Source: Rhodoferax sp. BLA1
GTDB taxonomy: Bacteria; Pseudomonadota; Gammaproteobacteria; Burkholderiales; Burkholderiaceae_C
Length of the DNA: 64,000 nucleotides
Direction of reading: 5' to 3'
NCBI RefSeq assembly: GCF_013416775.1
Contig: NZ_SZVI01000009.1
Coordinates: forward strand, 310,001-374,000
Of this stretch, positions 1-8,098 are shown piece by piece; within the stretch, counting starts at the first letter, position 1; every line of letters starts with the position of its first letter. The notes under the pieces were generated by a model. It was not told the DNA's origin. It did no database searches and saw only the letters and a program-made list of their open reading frames with translations. The position numbers and the translations under genes are program-made.

Positions 1-171
1 GGACTCCACCAGAGCATGGCGGCGCAGCTTGCCAAACAGCTGCTCCAGATACGACAGGGAAATTTGTTGGCGCTGGCTGATGGCCGCCAGGGTGACCGGT
101 CCGTTGGCCTGACGCAGGCCCAGATCAATCATCGCGGTGACCGCAAAACGGCCTTTGGTGGTGAGACGCAT
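1..171 (-). CDS. iscR: Fe-S cluster assembly regulator IscR, N-terminal part (cut by window edge)
   Basis: Only the first 57 codons are present; the gene continues beyond base 1. The translation starts [19 protein letters not shown] and reaches [19 protein letters not shown], the winged-helix DNA-binding part of IscR (Rrf2 family). IscR carries a [2Fe-2S] cluster and represses the isc operon when Fe-S supply is adequate. The Cys ligands lie outside the window. An IscR-type palindrome lies 40 bases upstream of the start, consistent with autoregulation. Identification rests on the strongly conserved N-terminus; confusion with another Rrf2 member is unlikely. Confidence 0.9.
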   Translation of the reverse strand, partial: MRLTTKGRFAVTAMIDLGLRQANGPVTLAAISQRQQISLSYLEQLFGKLRRHALVES

Positions 172-210
172 GGCAAACTCCTGACATTCGGTTGAAAACC
201 AGCCGACTGG

Positions 211-235
211 GTTGTCGACTAACGGAGTCAAGTAT
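211..235 (-). promoter_or_regulatory. IscR type-1 operator and promoter of iscR
   Basis: Read on the minus strand the site is ATACTTGACTCCGTTAGTCG followed by ACAAC. It matches the known type-1 IscR motif (ATA..YYGACT....AGTCRR...) in both half sites. A -10-like TATACT overlaps its upstream edge. It lies about 40 bases before the iscR ATG, as expected for negative autoregulation by holo-IscR. Confidence 0.65.
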
Positions 236-312
236 AGCAAAAACCCAGCGCCGCAGTCGGATAAGTAGACTGAATGGTAATTTAATAAGGTTATTCCGCA
301 ACCCAGTGCAAC

Positions 313-358
313 TTTAATAGCAACTAGCCCTTGTGATAAAAGGGCCGGAAGCTAATTT
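313..358. repeat. Dispersed palindromic repeat, copy 1
   Basis: AATAGC, TAGCCCTT, AAGGGC and AGCTA blocks are arranged as an outer and an inner inverted repeat. The copy sits just past the uvrB stop codon, between uvrB and iscR, where the hairpin could end uvrB transcripts. Other copies are near 4.3, 7.4, 8.1, 11.8, 28.3, 29.9, 49.1 and 50.3 kb. Confidence 0.7.
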
Positions 359-363
359 GGCAC

Positions 364-2493
364 TTATTTGCCTGCAGGCACCAGCAGCGCGATGTTGTCG
401 CTGCCCGGGGCGCCAAAGGCCTGTTCTTTCAGAATCGCCAGCTGGTCGCGCACCCGCGCCGCCTTTTCGAACTCCAGATTGCGGGCGTGTTCCATCATGA
501 GTTTTTCCAGGCGTTTGATCTCGCGTGAGATGTCTTTTTCGCTCATCTCTTCGACCTGGGCACGCTGCATCGCATCGCGCTCGAGCTTCTCGGCCTCTTT
601 GCCCGCCTTTTCACTGTAGACGCCGTCGATCAGGTCGCGGATCTGTTTAACGATCGAGCGTGGTGTGATGCCGTTCTTGAGGTTGTGCGCCACCTGTTTG
701 GCGCGGCGGCGCTGGGTTTCACCGATGGCGCGTTCCATCGAGTCGGTAATCTTGTCGGCGTACAAAATCGCCCTGCCCTCCAGATTACGCGCGGCGCGGC
801 CAATAGTCTGGATCAGCGAGCGCTCGGAGCGCAAAAACCCCTCCTTGTCAGCATCCAGAATCGCCACCAGCGAGACCTCGGGGATGTCCAGGCCTTCGCG
901 CAGCAGGTTGATACCCACCAGCACATCAAATGCGCCCAGGCGCAGATCTCGCAAAATTTCAACCCGCTCCACGGTGTCGATGTCGCTGTGTAAATAACGC
1001 ACCTTGACGCCGTTGTCGCTCAAATAGTCGGTGAGCTGCTCGGCCATGCGTTTGGTCAGCGTGGTGATCAGCACCCGCTCGTTTTTCTCGACACGGATGC
1101 GAATCTCTTGCAACACATCGTCGACCTGGCTGGTGGCCGGGCGCACTTCCACCTCGGGGTCCACCAGACCGGTCGGGCGCACCAGTTGCTCCACCACCTT
1201 GCCTGCGTGGTCTTTTTCCCACTGCGCGGGGGTGGCCGAGACAAAAATCGCCTGGCGCATACGTGTCTCAAACTCTTCAAACTTGAGCGGCCGGTTATCC
1301 AGCGCACTCGGTAGTCGAAAGCCGTACTCCACCAGCGTGGTCTTGCGCGAACGGTCGCCGTTGAACATGCCGCCAAACTGGCCAATCAGCACATGGGATT
1401 CGTCCAGGAACATCACCGCGTCTTTGGGCAGGTAATCGGTCAAGGTGGCAGGCGGCTCACCGGGGGCTGCGCCACTCAAATGCCGGGAGTAGTTTTCAAT
1501 GCCCTTGCAGTGGCCGACCTCGGACAACATTTCCAGGTCGAAGCGGGTGCGCTGCTCCAGCCGCTGAGCCTCGACCAGCTTGCCCTGTGAAACAAACTCT
1601 TTGATGCGGTCCGACAGTTCAATTTTGATCGCTTCCACCGCCGACAACACCTGCTCCCGGGGCGTGACGTAATGGCTGCTGGGGTAAACCGTGAAGCGCG
1701 GGATTTTCTGGCGGATGCGCCCAGTGAGCGGGTCAAACAGCTGCAACGACTCAATCTCGTCGTCAAACAGCTCGACGCGGATCGCCATCTCGGAATGTTC
1801 GGCCGGAAAAATGTCGATGGTGTCACCACGCACCCGAAACGCACCCCGGCTGAAGTCCATGTCGTTGCGCTGGTACTGCATACGCACCAGCTGGGCAATC
1901 ATGTCGCGCTGGCCCATTTTGTCGCCTGCGCGCAGTGTCATCACCATCTTGTGGTACGCCTCGGGCTGGCCAATGCCGTAGATAGCCGAGACGGTGGCAA
2001 CGATCACCACGTCGCGCCGCTCCAGCACACTCTTGGTACAGCTCAGACGCATTTGCTCGATGTGTTCGTTGATCGCCGAGTCTTTTTCAATGAACAGGTC
2101 ACGCTGCGGCACATAGGCCTCGGGCTGGTAGTAGTCGTAATAACTGACGAAATACTCCACCGCGTTTTTCGGAAAAAACTCGCGAAACTCGCTGTACAGC
2201 TGCGCTGCCAGGGTTTTGTTCGGCGCAAACACAATCGCCGGGCGCCCAAGCCGGGCAATCACATTGGCCATGGTGAAGGTTTTGCCCGAGCCGGTCACAC
2301 CCAGCAGGGTCTGGAACACCTCACCGTCTTCTACGCCTTCGACCAGCTGGTTGATGGCCTCGGGTTGGTCACCAGCGGGTGGGTATGGCTGGTACAGCTC
2401 AAACGGTGAACCAGGAAAACTGACAAACTGCCCGCTGCGCGCGGGCTCGGCATCGTCAGGGGAAACCAGGTTCAGCGGGCTCGGTGCGGACAT
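364..2493 (-). CDS. uvrB: Excinuclease ABC subunit B
   Basis: A 709-residue DEAD-like helicase subunit of nucleotide excision repair. With UvrA it verifies the lesion, then recruits UvrC for incision. Visible motifs are Walker A GVTGSGKT, the beta-hairpin region [13 protein letters not shown] that clamps one DNA strand, the DEXX-type box FLDESH, helicase motif VI (QTIGRAARN), and the C-terminal UvrC-binding UVR motif ([20 protein letters not shown]). Length is slightly above the usual 670 because of a 25-residue N-terminal extension. It is divergent from the small gene at 2729. I looked for a LexA box upstream and saw none, so SOS control is not evident here. Confidence 0.97.
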   Translation of the reverse strand: MSAPSPLNLVSPDDAEPARSGQFVSFPGSPFELYQPYPPAGDQPEAINQLVEGVEDGEVFQTLLGVTGSGKTFTMANVIARLGRPAIVFAPNKTLAAQLYSEFREFFPKNAVEYFVSYYDYYQPEAYVPQRDLFIEKDSAINEHIEQMRLSCTKSVLERRDVVIVATVSAIYGIGQPEAYHKMVMTLRAGDKMGQRDMIAQLVRMQYQRNDMDFSRGAFRVRGDTIDIFPAEHSEMAIRVELFDDEIESLQLFDPLTGRIRQKIPRFTVYPSSHYVTPREQVLSAVEAIKIELSDRIKEFVSQGKLVEAQRLEQRTRFDLEMLSEVGHCKGIENYSRHLSGAAPGEPPATLTDYLPKDAVMFLDESHVLIGQFGGMFNGDRSRKTTLVEYGFRLPSALDNRPLKFEEFETRMRQAIFVSATPAQWEKDHAGKVVEQLVRPTGLVDPEVEVRPATSQVDDVLQEIRIRVEKNERVLITTLTKRMAEQLTDYLSDNGVKVRYLHSDIDTVERVEILRDLRLGAFDVLVGINLLREGLDIPEVSLVAILDADKEGFLRSERSLIQTIGRAARNLEGRAILYADKITDSMERAIGETQRRRAKQVAHNLKNGITPRSIVKQIRDLIDGVYSEKAGKEAEKLERDAMQRAQVEEMSEKDISREIKRLEKLMMEHARNLEFEKAARVRDQLAILKEQAFGAPGSDNIALLVPAGK

Positions 2494-2728
2494 CTTGGGG
2501 TTTTCACTCGGTCAAACAACAGACGGCCATGTTATCCAATCCCGATCACCGGCCTGGGTTAGCAGCTCGCCGGACATCAAACAACCAGGGTTTTGGTCAG
2601 CCATACCCCTGATAACAACATGTGTTTGATCTGGCAAAAACACCCTCCTTTTTGGGCTTGGCGTAGGGTGCGAGTTCATCAATGAGCATGGTGTTCATTG
2701 GTTTCCCATCCCTTTCAGCGAGGTGTTT

Positions 2729-2902
2729 ATGCGCTCTGACCTGAACGAATTTCTGACCAAGTACCTAGCCGTCGTGGGGGCTGCGGTGATGGTGGTGGGT
2801 TTTGTGGCTTTTGTGGTTACCGCCTACGATGAAGATCGCGTGGACAAGCTGCCCACAGCCCTGCAGAACACCAACACACAGACCAGCAGCGCAGGGTCCT
2901 GA
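2729..2902 (+). CDS. Small single-pass membrane protein of unknown function (57 aa)
   Basis: A short frame starting MRSDLNEFLTKYLAVVGAAV, with one hydrophobic segment (about residues 12-31), then an acidic/basic stretch DEDRVDK and a Thr/Ser/Asn-rich tail. An AGGTG ribosome-binding site lies six bases before the ATG. It stands alone between uvrB and the aminotransferase. An imperfect palindrome (CAATGA at 2680, TCATTG at 2695) lies upstream. I do not recognise the family. The clean hydrophobic segment and good ribosome-binding site favour a real gene, but no homology could be checked. Confidence 0.5.
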   Translation: MRSDLNEFLTKYLAVVGAAVMVVGFVAFVVTAYDEDRVDKLPTALQNTNTQTSSAGS

Positions 2903-3105
2903 GCCGCTGCACGGCAGTTGGTAGCGCGGCAGCGGGCCGCGTGACATTTTTGGGGTTCTCAGTGGGGCCACTGGGCTGTTGGGTCAGTTGATGGAGGCTA
3001 GGTGCGCAAAAAGCAGCTTGGGGCGCCTCACCTTGTCAGTAAAATGCTTGGCTGGCCGGTCACTGGCTGACCGCGTCACCTCACCCCACTCCACAGGACT
3101 TTTCC

Positions 3106-4302
3106 ATGTCACTCTTTTCCGCTGTCGAAATGGCCCCCCGCGATCCAATTCTGGGTCTCAACGAGCAATTCAACGCCGATACCAACCCCGCCAAGGTCAA
3201 CCTGGGTGTGGGTGTCTACTTTGATGACAACGGCAAGCTGCCGCTGCTGCAATGTGTGCAGGCCTTTGAGAAAACCATGATGGACAAACCCACCGCACGT
3301 GGTTACCTGCCCATCGACGGTATTGCTGCTTATGACGCAGCGGTCAAAAGCCTGGTGTTTGGCACCGACAGCGAGCCCGTCAAGAGTGGCCGTGTGGCCA
3401 CCATCCAGGCCCTGGGCGGCACCGGTGGCCTGAAGATTGGCGCTGACTTCCTGAAGAAACTCAACCCCACGGCCAAGGTGCTGATCTCTGACCCGAGCTG
3501 GGAAAACCACCGCGCCTTGTTCACCAACGCTGGTTTCACGGTGGAAAGTTACCGCTACTACGACGCCACCACGCGTGGTCTGAACTTTGCTGGCATGCTG
3601 GCCGACCTGAACGCTGCCGCCGCTGGCACCGTGGTCGTGTTGCACGCCTGCTGCCACAACCCGACCGGCTACGACATCACCGCAGCCCAATGGGACGAGG
3701 TGATTGCGGTGGTCAAGGCCAAGAGCTTGACCCCATTCCTGGACATGGCTTACCAAGGTTTTGGCTACGGCATTGCCGAAGACGGCGCGGTGATTGGCAA
3801 GTTTGTCGATGCGGGCCTGGACTTCTTTGTCTCGACGTCTTTCAGCAAGAGCTTCAGCCTGTATGGCGAACGTGTGGGCGCCCTGTCGGTGTTGTGCGCC
3901 AACAAGGAAGAAGCCAGCCGCGTGCTGAGCCAGCTCAAGATCGTGATCCGCACCAACTACAGCAACCCGCCTACCCATGGCGGCGCGATTGTGGCCGGTG
4001 TGCTGGGCAACCCCGAGTTGCGCGCCCTGTGGGAAGCTGAACTCGGCGAGATGCGCGTGCGCATCAAAGCCATGCGCCAGAAACTGGTCGATGGTCTCAA
4101 AGCCGCCGGTGTCAAGCAAGACATGAGCTTCATCACGCAGCAAATCGGCATGTTCAGCTACTCTGGCCTGAGCAAGGACCAGATGGTGCGCCTGCGCAGC
4201 GAGTTTGGTGTGTACGGCACCGACACCGGTCGCATGTGTGTGGCCGCGCTCAACAGCAAAAACATCGACTACGTCTGCGCCAGCATCGCCAAAGTGGTCT
4301 GA
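3106..4302 (+). CDS. tyrB: Aromatic-amino-acid / aspartate aminotransferase
   Basis: A 398-residue class I PLP aminotransferase of the AspC/TyrB group, beginning MSLFSAVEMAPRDPILGLNE. It interconverts aspartate or aromatic amino acids with their 2-oxo acids using glutamate/2-oxoglutarate. Visible are the HACCHNPTG loop, the PLP-lysine neighbourhood STSFSKSFSLYGERVGAL, and the substrate-carboxylate Arg region near the C-terminus (TGRMCVAALN). Length is normal. Distinguishing TyrB from AspC by eye is not secure. A strong hairpin follows 24 bases after the stop, so it is probably monocistronic. Confidence 0.92.
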   Translation: MSLFSAVEMAPRDPILGLNEQFNADTNPAKVNLGVGVYFDDNGKLPLLQCVQAFEKTMMDKPTARGYLPIDGIAAYDAAVKSLVFGTDSEPVKSGRVATIQALGGTGGLKIGADFLKKLNPTAKVLISDPSWENHRALFTNAGFTVESYRYYDATTRGLNFAGMLADLNAAAAGTVVVLHACCHNPTGYDITAAQWDEVIAVVKAKSLTPFLDMAYQGFGYGIAEDGAVIGKFVDAGLDFFVSTSFSKSFSLYGERVGALSVLCANKEEASRVLSQLKIVIRTNYSNPPTHGGAIVAGVLGNPELRALWEAELGEMRVRIKAMRQKLVDGLKAAGVKQDMSFITQQIGMFSYSGLSKDQMVRLRSEFGVYGTDTGRMCVAALNSKNIDYVCASIAKVV

Positions 4303-4325
4303 TTCACACATTTAAGTAACAAATC

Positions 4326-4368
4326 GCTGCCTAGCCCTTATGCATTAAGGGCAGGCAGCTATTTTTTT
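4326..4368 (+). terminator. Terminator made from a dispersed palindromic repeat (copy 2)
   Basis: GCTGCCT and GCCCTTA pair with TTAAGGGC and AGGCAGC around a short loop, followed by a run of seven T. This is a good intrinsic terminator for the aminotransferase gene and also carries the repeat-family signature (GCCCTTAT..AAGGGC..AGCTATTTT). Confidence 0.75.
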
Positions 4369-4385
4369 ATGAGTCAACAACTGCC

Positions 4386-5204
4386 ATGACCAGTCTCAAC
4401 ATCGTCGGCGCAGGCCGTGTGGGCCAGACGCTGGGGCGGCTGTGGGCAACCACTGGTGTGTTCCAGATCCAGGGCGTGCTGGCCCGCTCGATGGCCAGCG
4501 CACAACAGGCGCGGGACTTCATTGGCGCAGGCCAGCCAGTTGCCGACCTGGGCACCTTGCCGCCCGCAGATGTCTGGATGTTGTCGGTGCCCGACAGCCA
4601 GATCACGCCGGTGGCCCGGGCTTTGGCGGCCCTGGACAAGCCCCCTGCCCTGGTGTGCCATTGCAGCGGCGCGCTGGGCTCGTCAGAACTGGCGCCACTG
4701 GGCCAACTCGGCTGGCAATTTGCAAGTGCCCACCCCTTGCTGAGTTTTGCCCAGCCCGAACGGGCGCTGGCCCAATTTGGCGGCACACCGTGTGCGCTGG
4801 AGGGCGACACGACCGCACTGGCCGTGCTGGAGGATGCCTTCAGCCGGATCGGTGGGCATTGTTTTACCCTGGCGCCACAAGACAAACTGCTCTACCACGC
4901 TGGTGCGGTGTTGGCCACCAACTTCTTGCCGGTGCTGCAAGACCTGGCCGAACAACTGTGGCAACACAGCGGCATGCCCGAAGACCTGGCGCAGCAGATG
5001 CGCCGCACCCTGCTGCAAAACGCGGTCAACAACATCGTGGCACTGGGCCCGCAGGCGGCACTGACCGGCCCAGCCGCCCGTGGTGACACGGCCCTGGTGG
5101 CCCGGCAACAGCAGGCGCTGGTGGACTGGCAGCCGCAGGTCGGTGAGGCTTATGCGGCCCTGAGCCAGCTGGCAACCCGGCTGGCCCGGCGTTCAACCCC
5201 CTGA
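4386..5204 (+). CDS. Rossmann-fold protein with DUF2520 domain
   Basis: A 272-residue protein with an N-terminal dinucleotide-binding fold: NIVGAGRVGQTLGRLW is the GxGxxG loop at residues 5-20. A C-terminal all-helical DUF2520 domain begins near residue 125 (KLLYHAGAVLATNFLPVL). The architecture recalls 6-phosphogluconate or ketopantoate reductases (NAD(P)-dependent reduction of a small acid), but I know of no established substrate. The start ATG lacks an obvious Shine-Dalgarno sequence, and repeat copy 2 lies immediately upstream. It stands alone before phaZ. Confidence 0.75.
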   Translation: MTSLNIVGAGRVGQTLGRLWATTGVFQIQGVLARSMASAQQARDFIGAGQPVADLGTLPPADVWMLSVPDSQITPVARALAALDKPPALVCHCSGALGSSELAPLGQLGWQFASAHPLLSFAQPERALAQFGGTPCALEGDTTALAVLEDAFSRIGGHCFTLAPQDKLLYHAGAVLATNFLPVLQDLAEQLWQHSGMPEDLAQQMRRTLLQNAVNNIVALGPQAALTGPAARGDTALVARQQQALVDWQPQVGEAYAALSQLATRLARRSTP

Positions 5205-5293
5205 ACAGGCTGGACAAACACAGCCCGACATGCTGGGTGGCCTTTCTTTGACCGCTTGGTGATTCAACCGATGTACTTTTTGGCCAGCCCTGC

Positions 5294-5309
5294 TATATTG
5301 CACTGCAAC
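5294..5309 (+). promoter_or_regulatory. phaZ -10 box overlapped by a PhaR-like palindrome
   Basis: A -10-like TATATT (5294-5299) runs directly into the perfect palindrome TTGC-ACT-GCAA (5299-5309), 25 bases before the GTG start. PhaR, the PHB-sensing repressor, recognises TTGCnnnGCAA/TGC-N-GCA-type sites in related bacteria. This placement would block transcription until PHB titrates the repressor. The link to PhaR is an inference. Confidence 0.45.
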
Positions 5310-5333
5310 ATAAATTAACCCAAAGGTGACGCC

Positions 5334-6881
5334 GTGCTCTACAAACTTTATGAAACCCAGCGCTCGCTGATGGAGCCACTGACCGACCTGGCCGCATCGG
5401 CTGCCAAGCTGTACGCCAACCCGCGCTCGATCTGGGGCATGCACCCGATGTCGCAACGCATTTCTGCGGGTTATGACCTCTTGCACCGCCTGGGCAAGGA
5501 CTATGAAAAGCCGGAGTTTGGGTTGCGCACCGCCGATGTGGACGGTGTGGACGTGGCGATCCATGAACGGGTTGAGCTCAAAAAACCATTCTGCGAGCTG
5601 CGCCGATTCAAACGCTTCACCGACGACCAGGCCACGCTGACCAAACTCAAGGACCAGCCTGCGGTGCTGATTGTGGCGCCGCTGTCTGGCCACTACGCCA
5701 CCTTGCTGCGTGACACGGTGAAAACCATGCTCAAGGACCACAAGGTCTACATCACCGACTGGACCAACGCACGCCTGGTGCCACTGTCTGAGGGGGACTT
5801 CCACCTCGACGACTACGTCAACTATGTGCAGGAGTTCATCCGCCACCTGCAGGCCCGTTACGGCAACTGCCATGTGATGAGTGTCTGCCAGCCGACCGTG
5901 CCGGTGCTCGCAGCGGTGTCGCTGATGGCCAGCCGGGGTGAACTCACGCCTTTGAGCATGGTCATGATGGGTGGCCCGATTGATGCCAGCAAGTCACCGA
6001 CCAAGGTCAACAACCTAGCGATGAACAAGCCACTGAGCTGGTTCGAGAACCATGTGATCTACCGTGTGCCCAGCCGCTTTCCTGGCGCCGGGCGCAAGGT
6101 TTACCCGGGCTTTCTGCAGCATTCGGGTTTTGTCGCGATGAACCCGAGCAACCACGCCCGTAGCCACTACGACTATTTTCAAGACCTGATCAAGGGCGAC
6201 CGCTCCAGCGCCGAAACCCACCGCAAGTTCTACGACGAGTACAACGCGGTGCTCGACATGGACGCGCACTACTACCTGCAAAACATCCAGACCGTGTTTC
6301 AGGACCTCAAGCTGGTCAACGGCACCTGGGATGTACGGGGTGTGGACGGTCAGATCGAACATGTGCGCCCGCAGGACATCACCAAGACCGCGCTGCTCAG
6401 TGTGGAAGGTGAACTCGACGACATTTCCGGCTCAGGCCAGACCGAGGCGGTGCACGGCATCTGCAGCGGTGTGCCCAAAAGCATGCAGGAACACTACGAG
6501 GTCGAAGGCGCCGGCCACTACGGCATTTTTGCCGGGCGGCGCTGGCGCGAAATGGTCTACCCGATGGTCAAGTCCTTTATCCTGCGTTACCAGCCACCGG
6601 TGGTGAGCAGTGTGCTCGCGCTGACCGCCAGCCCTGCTGTGACGGCATCGCCTCTGGCACCCGCCAGCGTCGCACCTGCAGTGCTTGTGGCTGCCACTGC
6701 GCCCCAAAAAGCAGACGCAGCAACGACTGTCGCACCAACATCCGCCCCCAAACCAGCGGCCAAGGCCAAAACCGTCAAAGCCAAACCTGCCGCACCCGTC
6801 GCCAAAACACCGGCTGCCGACGTGCCACCAGTTGCAAGCAAACCCGCTGCCCGAAAAAAGGCAATACCCCGTACCGCATGA
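5334..6881 (+). CDS. phaZ: Intracellular polyhydroxyalkanoate depolymerase
   Basis: Mobilises stored polyhydroxybutyrate in the cytoplasm by hydrolysing granule polymer. The first about 420 residues match the PhaZ1-type alpha/beta-hydrolase: N-terminus [20 protein letters not shown], and a nucleophile elbow with Cys instead of Ser ([10 protein letters not shown], Cys185), as in the Cupriavidus enzyme. A C-terminal catalytic His lies in [17 protein letters not shown]. Unusual is a further about 90-residue tail rich in Ala, Pro, Lys and Thr (residues 425-515), resembling the basic tails of granule or DNA-associated proteins. The start is GTG, preceded by AAAGGTGA. The stop overlaps the rsxB start (ATGA). 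Confidence 0.93.
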   Translation: MLYKLYETQRSLMEPLTDLAASAAKLYANPRSIWGMHPMSQRISAGYDLLHRLGKDYEKPEFGLRTADVDGVDVAIHERVELKKPFCELRRFKRFTDDQATLTKLKDQPAVLIVAPLSGHYATLLRDTVKTMLKDHKVYITDWTNARLVPLSEGDFHLDDYVNYVQEFIRHLQARYGNCHVMSVCQPTVPVLAAVSLMASRGELTPLSMVMMGGPIDASKSPTKVNNLAMNKPLSWFENHVIYRVPSRFPGAGRKVYPGFLQHSGFVAMNPSNHARSHYDYFQDLIKGDRSSAETHRKFYDEYNAVLDMDAHYYLQNIQTVFQDLKLVNGTWDVRGVDGQIEHVRPQDITKTALLSVEGELDDISGSGQTEAVHGICSGVPKSMQEHYEVEGAGHYGIFAGRRWREMVYPMVKSFILRYQPPVVSSVLALTASPAVTASPLAPASVAPAVLVAATAPQKADAATTVAPTSAPKPAAKAKTVKAKPAAPVAKTPAADVPPVASKPAARKKAIPRTA

Positions 6882-7534
6882 CCCCTCTGGCACAAGACAT
6901 TCTGGCGGCCCTGCCGCAAACCCAATGCACCCGCTGTGGCTACCCTGACTGCGCCGCCTACGCGCAGGCGGTGGCCAACAACGAGGCCGACATCAACCAG
7001 TGCCCCCCGGGTGGCCAGGAGGGCGTAGCGCGCCTGGCGGCCCTGACCGGTCAGACGGCCAAGCCGCTGAACCCGGTGCATGGTGTGGAAGGCCCACGCA
7101 GCACGGTGTACATCGACGAAGACTGGTGTATTGGCTGCACCCTGTGTATCAAGGCCTGCCCGGTGGACGCGATTGTGGGCGCCAACAAACTGATGCACAC
7201 GGTGATCGAGGCCCACTGCACCGGCTGTGAACTGTGCCTGCCGGTGTGCCCGGTGGACTGCATCCGGGTCGAGAACGCCAGCGGCACGGCCACCGGCTGG
7301 GCCGCCTGGTCACAAGCGGATGCTGACAAGGCCCGCGACCGCTACGCCTTTCATAGCTATAGGCTAAAGCAGGACGAGGGCCTCAATGAGAAAGAGCTTG
7401 AAACCACGGCGCCAGTGGAGCGGAAGCATCCGGCACCCGCCAGCGAACCCGTGGTACCCGACAAAAAACGCGCCGTGATCGAAGCGGCGCTGGCCCGCGC
7501 CCGCGCCAAACGCGAAACCAGCCCGGCGCCTTGA
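6878..7534 (+). CDS. rsxB: Electron transport complex protein RsxB/RnfB (soluble ferredoxin form)
   Basis: A 218-residue iron-sulfur protein. The N-terminal Fe-S domain ([12 protein letters not shown]...QCPPGG, residues 14-47) is followed by two 4Fe-4S motifs, [12 protein letters not shown] and [12 protein letters not shown] (about residues 86-130), and a charged C-terminal tail. It lacks the N-terminal membrane anchor of enterobacterial RsxB. No other rsx/rnf genes lie nearby, so it probably acts as a stand-alone ferredoxin-like electron carrier. It overlaps the phaZ stop by four bases. The region around residues 160-175 ([17 protein letters not shown]) coincides with a divergent copy of the dispersed repeat. 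Confidence 0.85.
   Translation: MTPLAQDILAALPQTQCTRCGYPDCAAYAQAVANNEADINQCPPGGQEGVARLAALTGQTAKPLNPVHGVEGPRSTVYIDEDWCIGCTLCIKACPVDAIVGANKLMHTVIEAHCTGCELCLPVCPVDCIRVENASGTATGWAAWSQADADKARDRYAFHSYRLKQDEGLNEKELETTAPVERKHPAPASEPVVPDKKRAVIEAALARARAKRETSPAP
7351..7404 (+). repeat. Divergent dispersed-repeat copy inside rsxB (copy 3)
   Basis: ATAGCTATAGGCTA, then GAGGGCCTCA, then AGAGCTTGAAA keeps the block order of the copy inside the acyltransferase at 29.9 kb (AGCTAT..GAGGGCC..AAGATAGCTCAAAA). The stem is poor, so this is either an old or a long-loop variant. It is read in frame as part of RsxB. Confidence 0.4.
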
Positions 7535-7537
7535 GGC

Positions 7538-8020
7538 TTAAGCCGCCAGCTTGGCGAAGGCCTCGATCACTTCGGCTGGGGCTTGCACCATCTCGATCAA
7601 CACACCTTCACCCGAGATCGGGAACTCGTCGTTGCCCTTGGGGTGCAGGAAGCAGATGTCAAAACCGGCTGCACCCTTGCGGATACCACCCGGGGCAAAC
7701 CGCACACCTTGGGCGGTGAGCCATTCCACGGCTTTGGGCAGGTCGTCGATCCAGATGCCGACATGGTTCAGCGGGGTGGCGTGCACGGCGGGCTTTTTCT
7801 CGATATCCACCGGCTGCATCAGATCCACCTCGACCTTGAACGGGCCTTTGCCCATGGCGCAGATGTCTTCGTCGACGTTTTCACGCTCACTCTTGAATGT
7901 GCCAGTCAACGTCAGCCCCAGCATGTCGACCCACAGTTTTTGCAGGCGGGTTTTGTCTGTGGCGCCAATGGCGATTTGCTGGATGCCCAGCACCTTGAAT
8001 GGACGAACTACTTCAGTCAT
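7538..8020 (-). CDS. VOC-family protein, probable methylmalonyl-CoA epimerase
   Basis: A 160-residue vicinal-oxygen-chelate protein with paired beta-alpha-beta-beta-beta modules: [20 protein letters not shown] at residues 13-32, and [17 protein letters not shown] near 85-101. His and Glu metal ligands (H86, and E in GVLIEMVQ near the C-terminus) are in the expected places. It is the last gene of the pccA/pccB/mutase operon, where the missing step is epimerisation of (S)- to (R)-methylmalonyl-CoA. Context therefore supports an epimerase, though the sequence alone would allow a lyase or dioxygenase. Confidence 0.7.
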   Translation of the reverse strand: MTEVVRPFKVLGIQQIAIGATDKTRLQKLWVDMLGLTLTGTFKSERENVDEDICAMGKGPFKVEVDLMQPVDIEKKPAVHATPLNHVGIWIDDLPKAVEWLTAQGVRFAPGGIRKGAAGFDICFLHPKGNDEFPISGEGVLIEMVQAPAEVIEAFAKLAA

Positions 8021-8050
8021 GGTGATTACCTTCTCAAAAAAACTATCAAA

Positions 8051-8098
8051 AACAGAGCTATCTGCCCTTTTTATATAAGGGCTAGAGCCCTATTTCTT
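8051..8098. repeat. Dispersed palindromic repeat, copy 4
   Basis: GAGCTATCTGCCCTTTTTATATAAGGGCTAGAGC-type element with paired GCCCTT/AAGGGC arms, followed by CCTATTTCTT. It fills most of the 76-base gap between the pccA stop and the epimerase start, where it may attenuate or stabilise the operon mRNA. Confidence 0.7.

Noticed and set aside
2494..2728. Search for an SOS (LexA) box upstream of uvrB
   Set aside because: No CTGT-N8-ACAG-like sequence was seen.
3109..4311. A 400-codon open frame opposite the aminotransferase gene
   Set aside because: It mirrors a strongly conserved gene codon for codon, is His/Gly/Val-rich in the way of antisense frames in GC-rich DNA, and has no recognisable domain.
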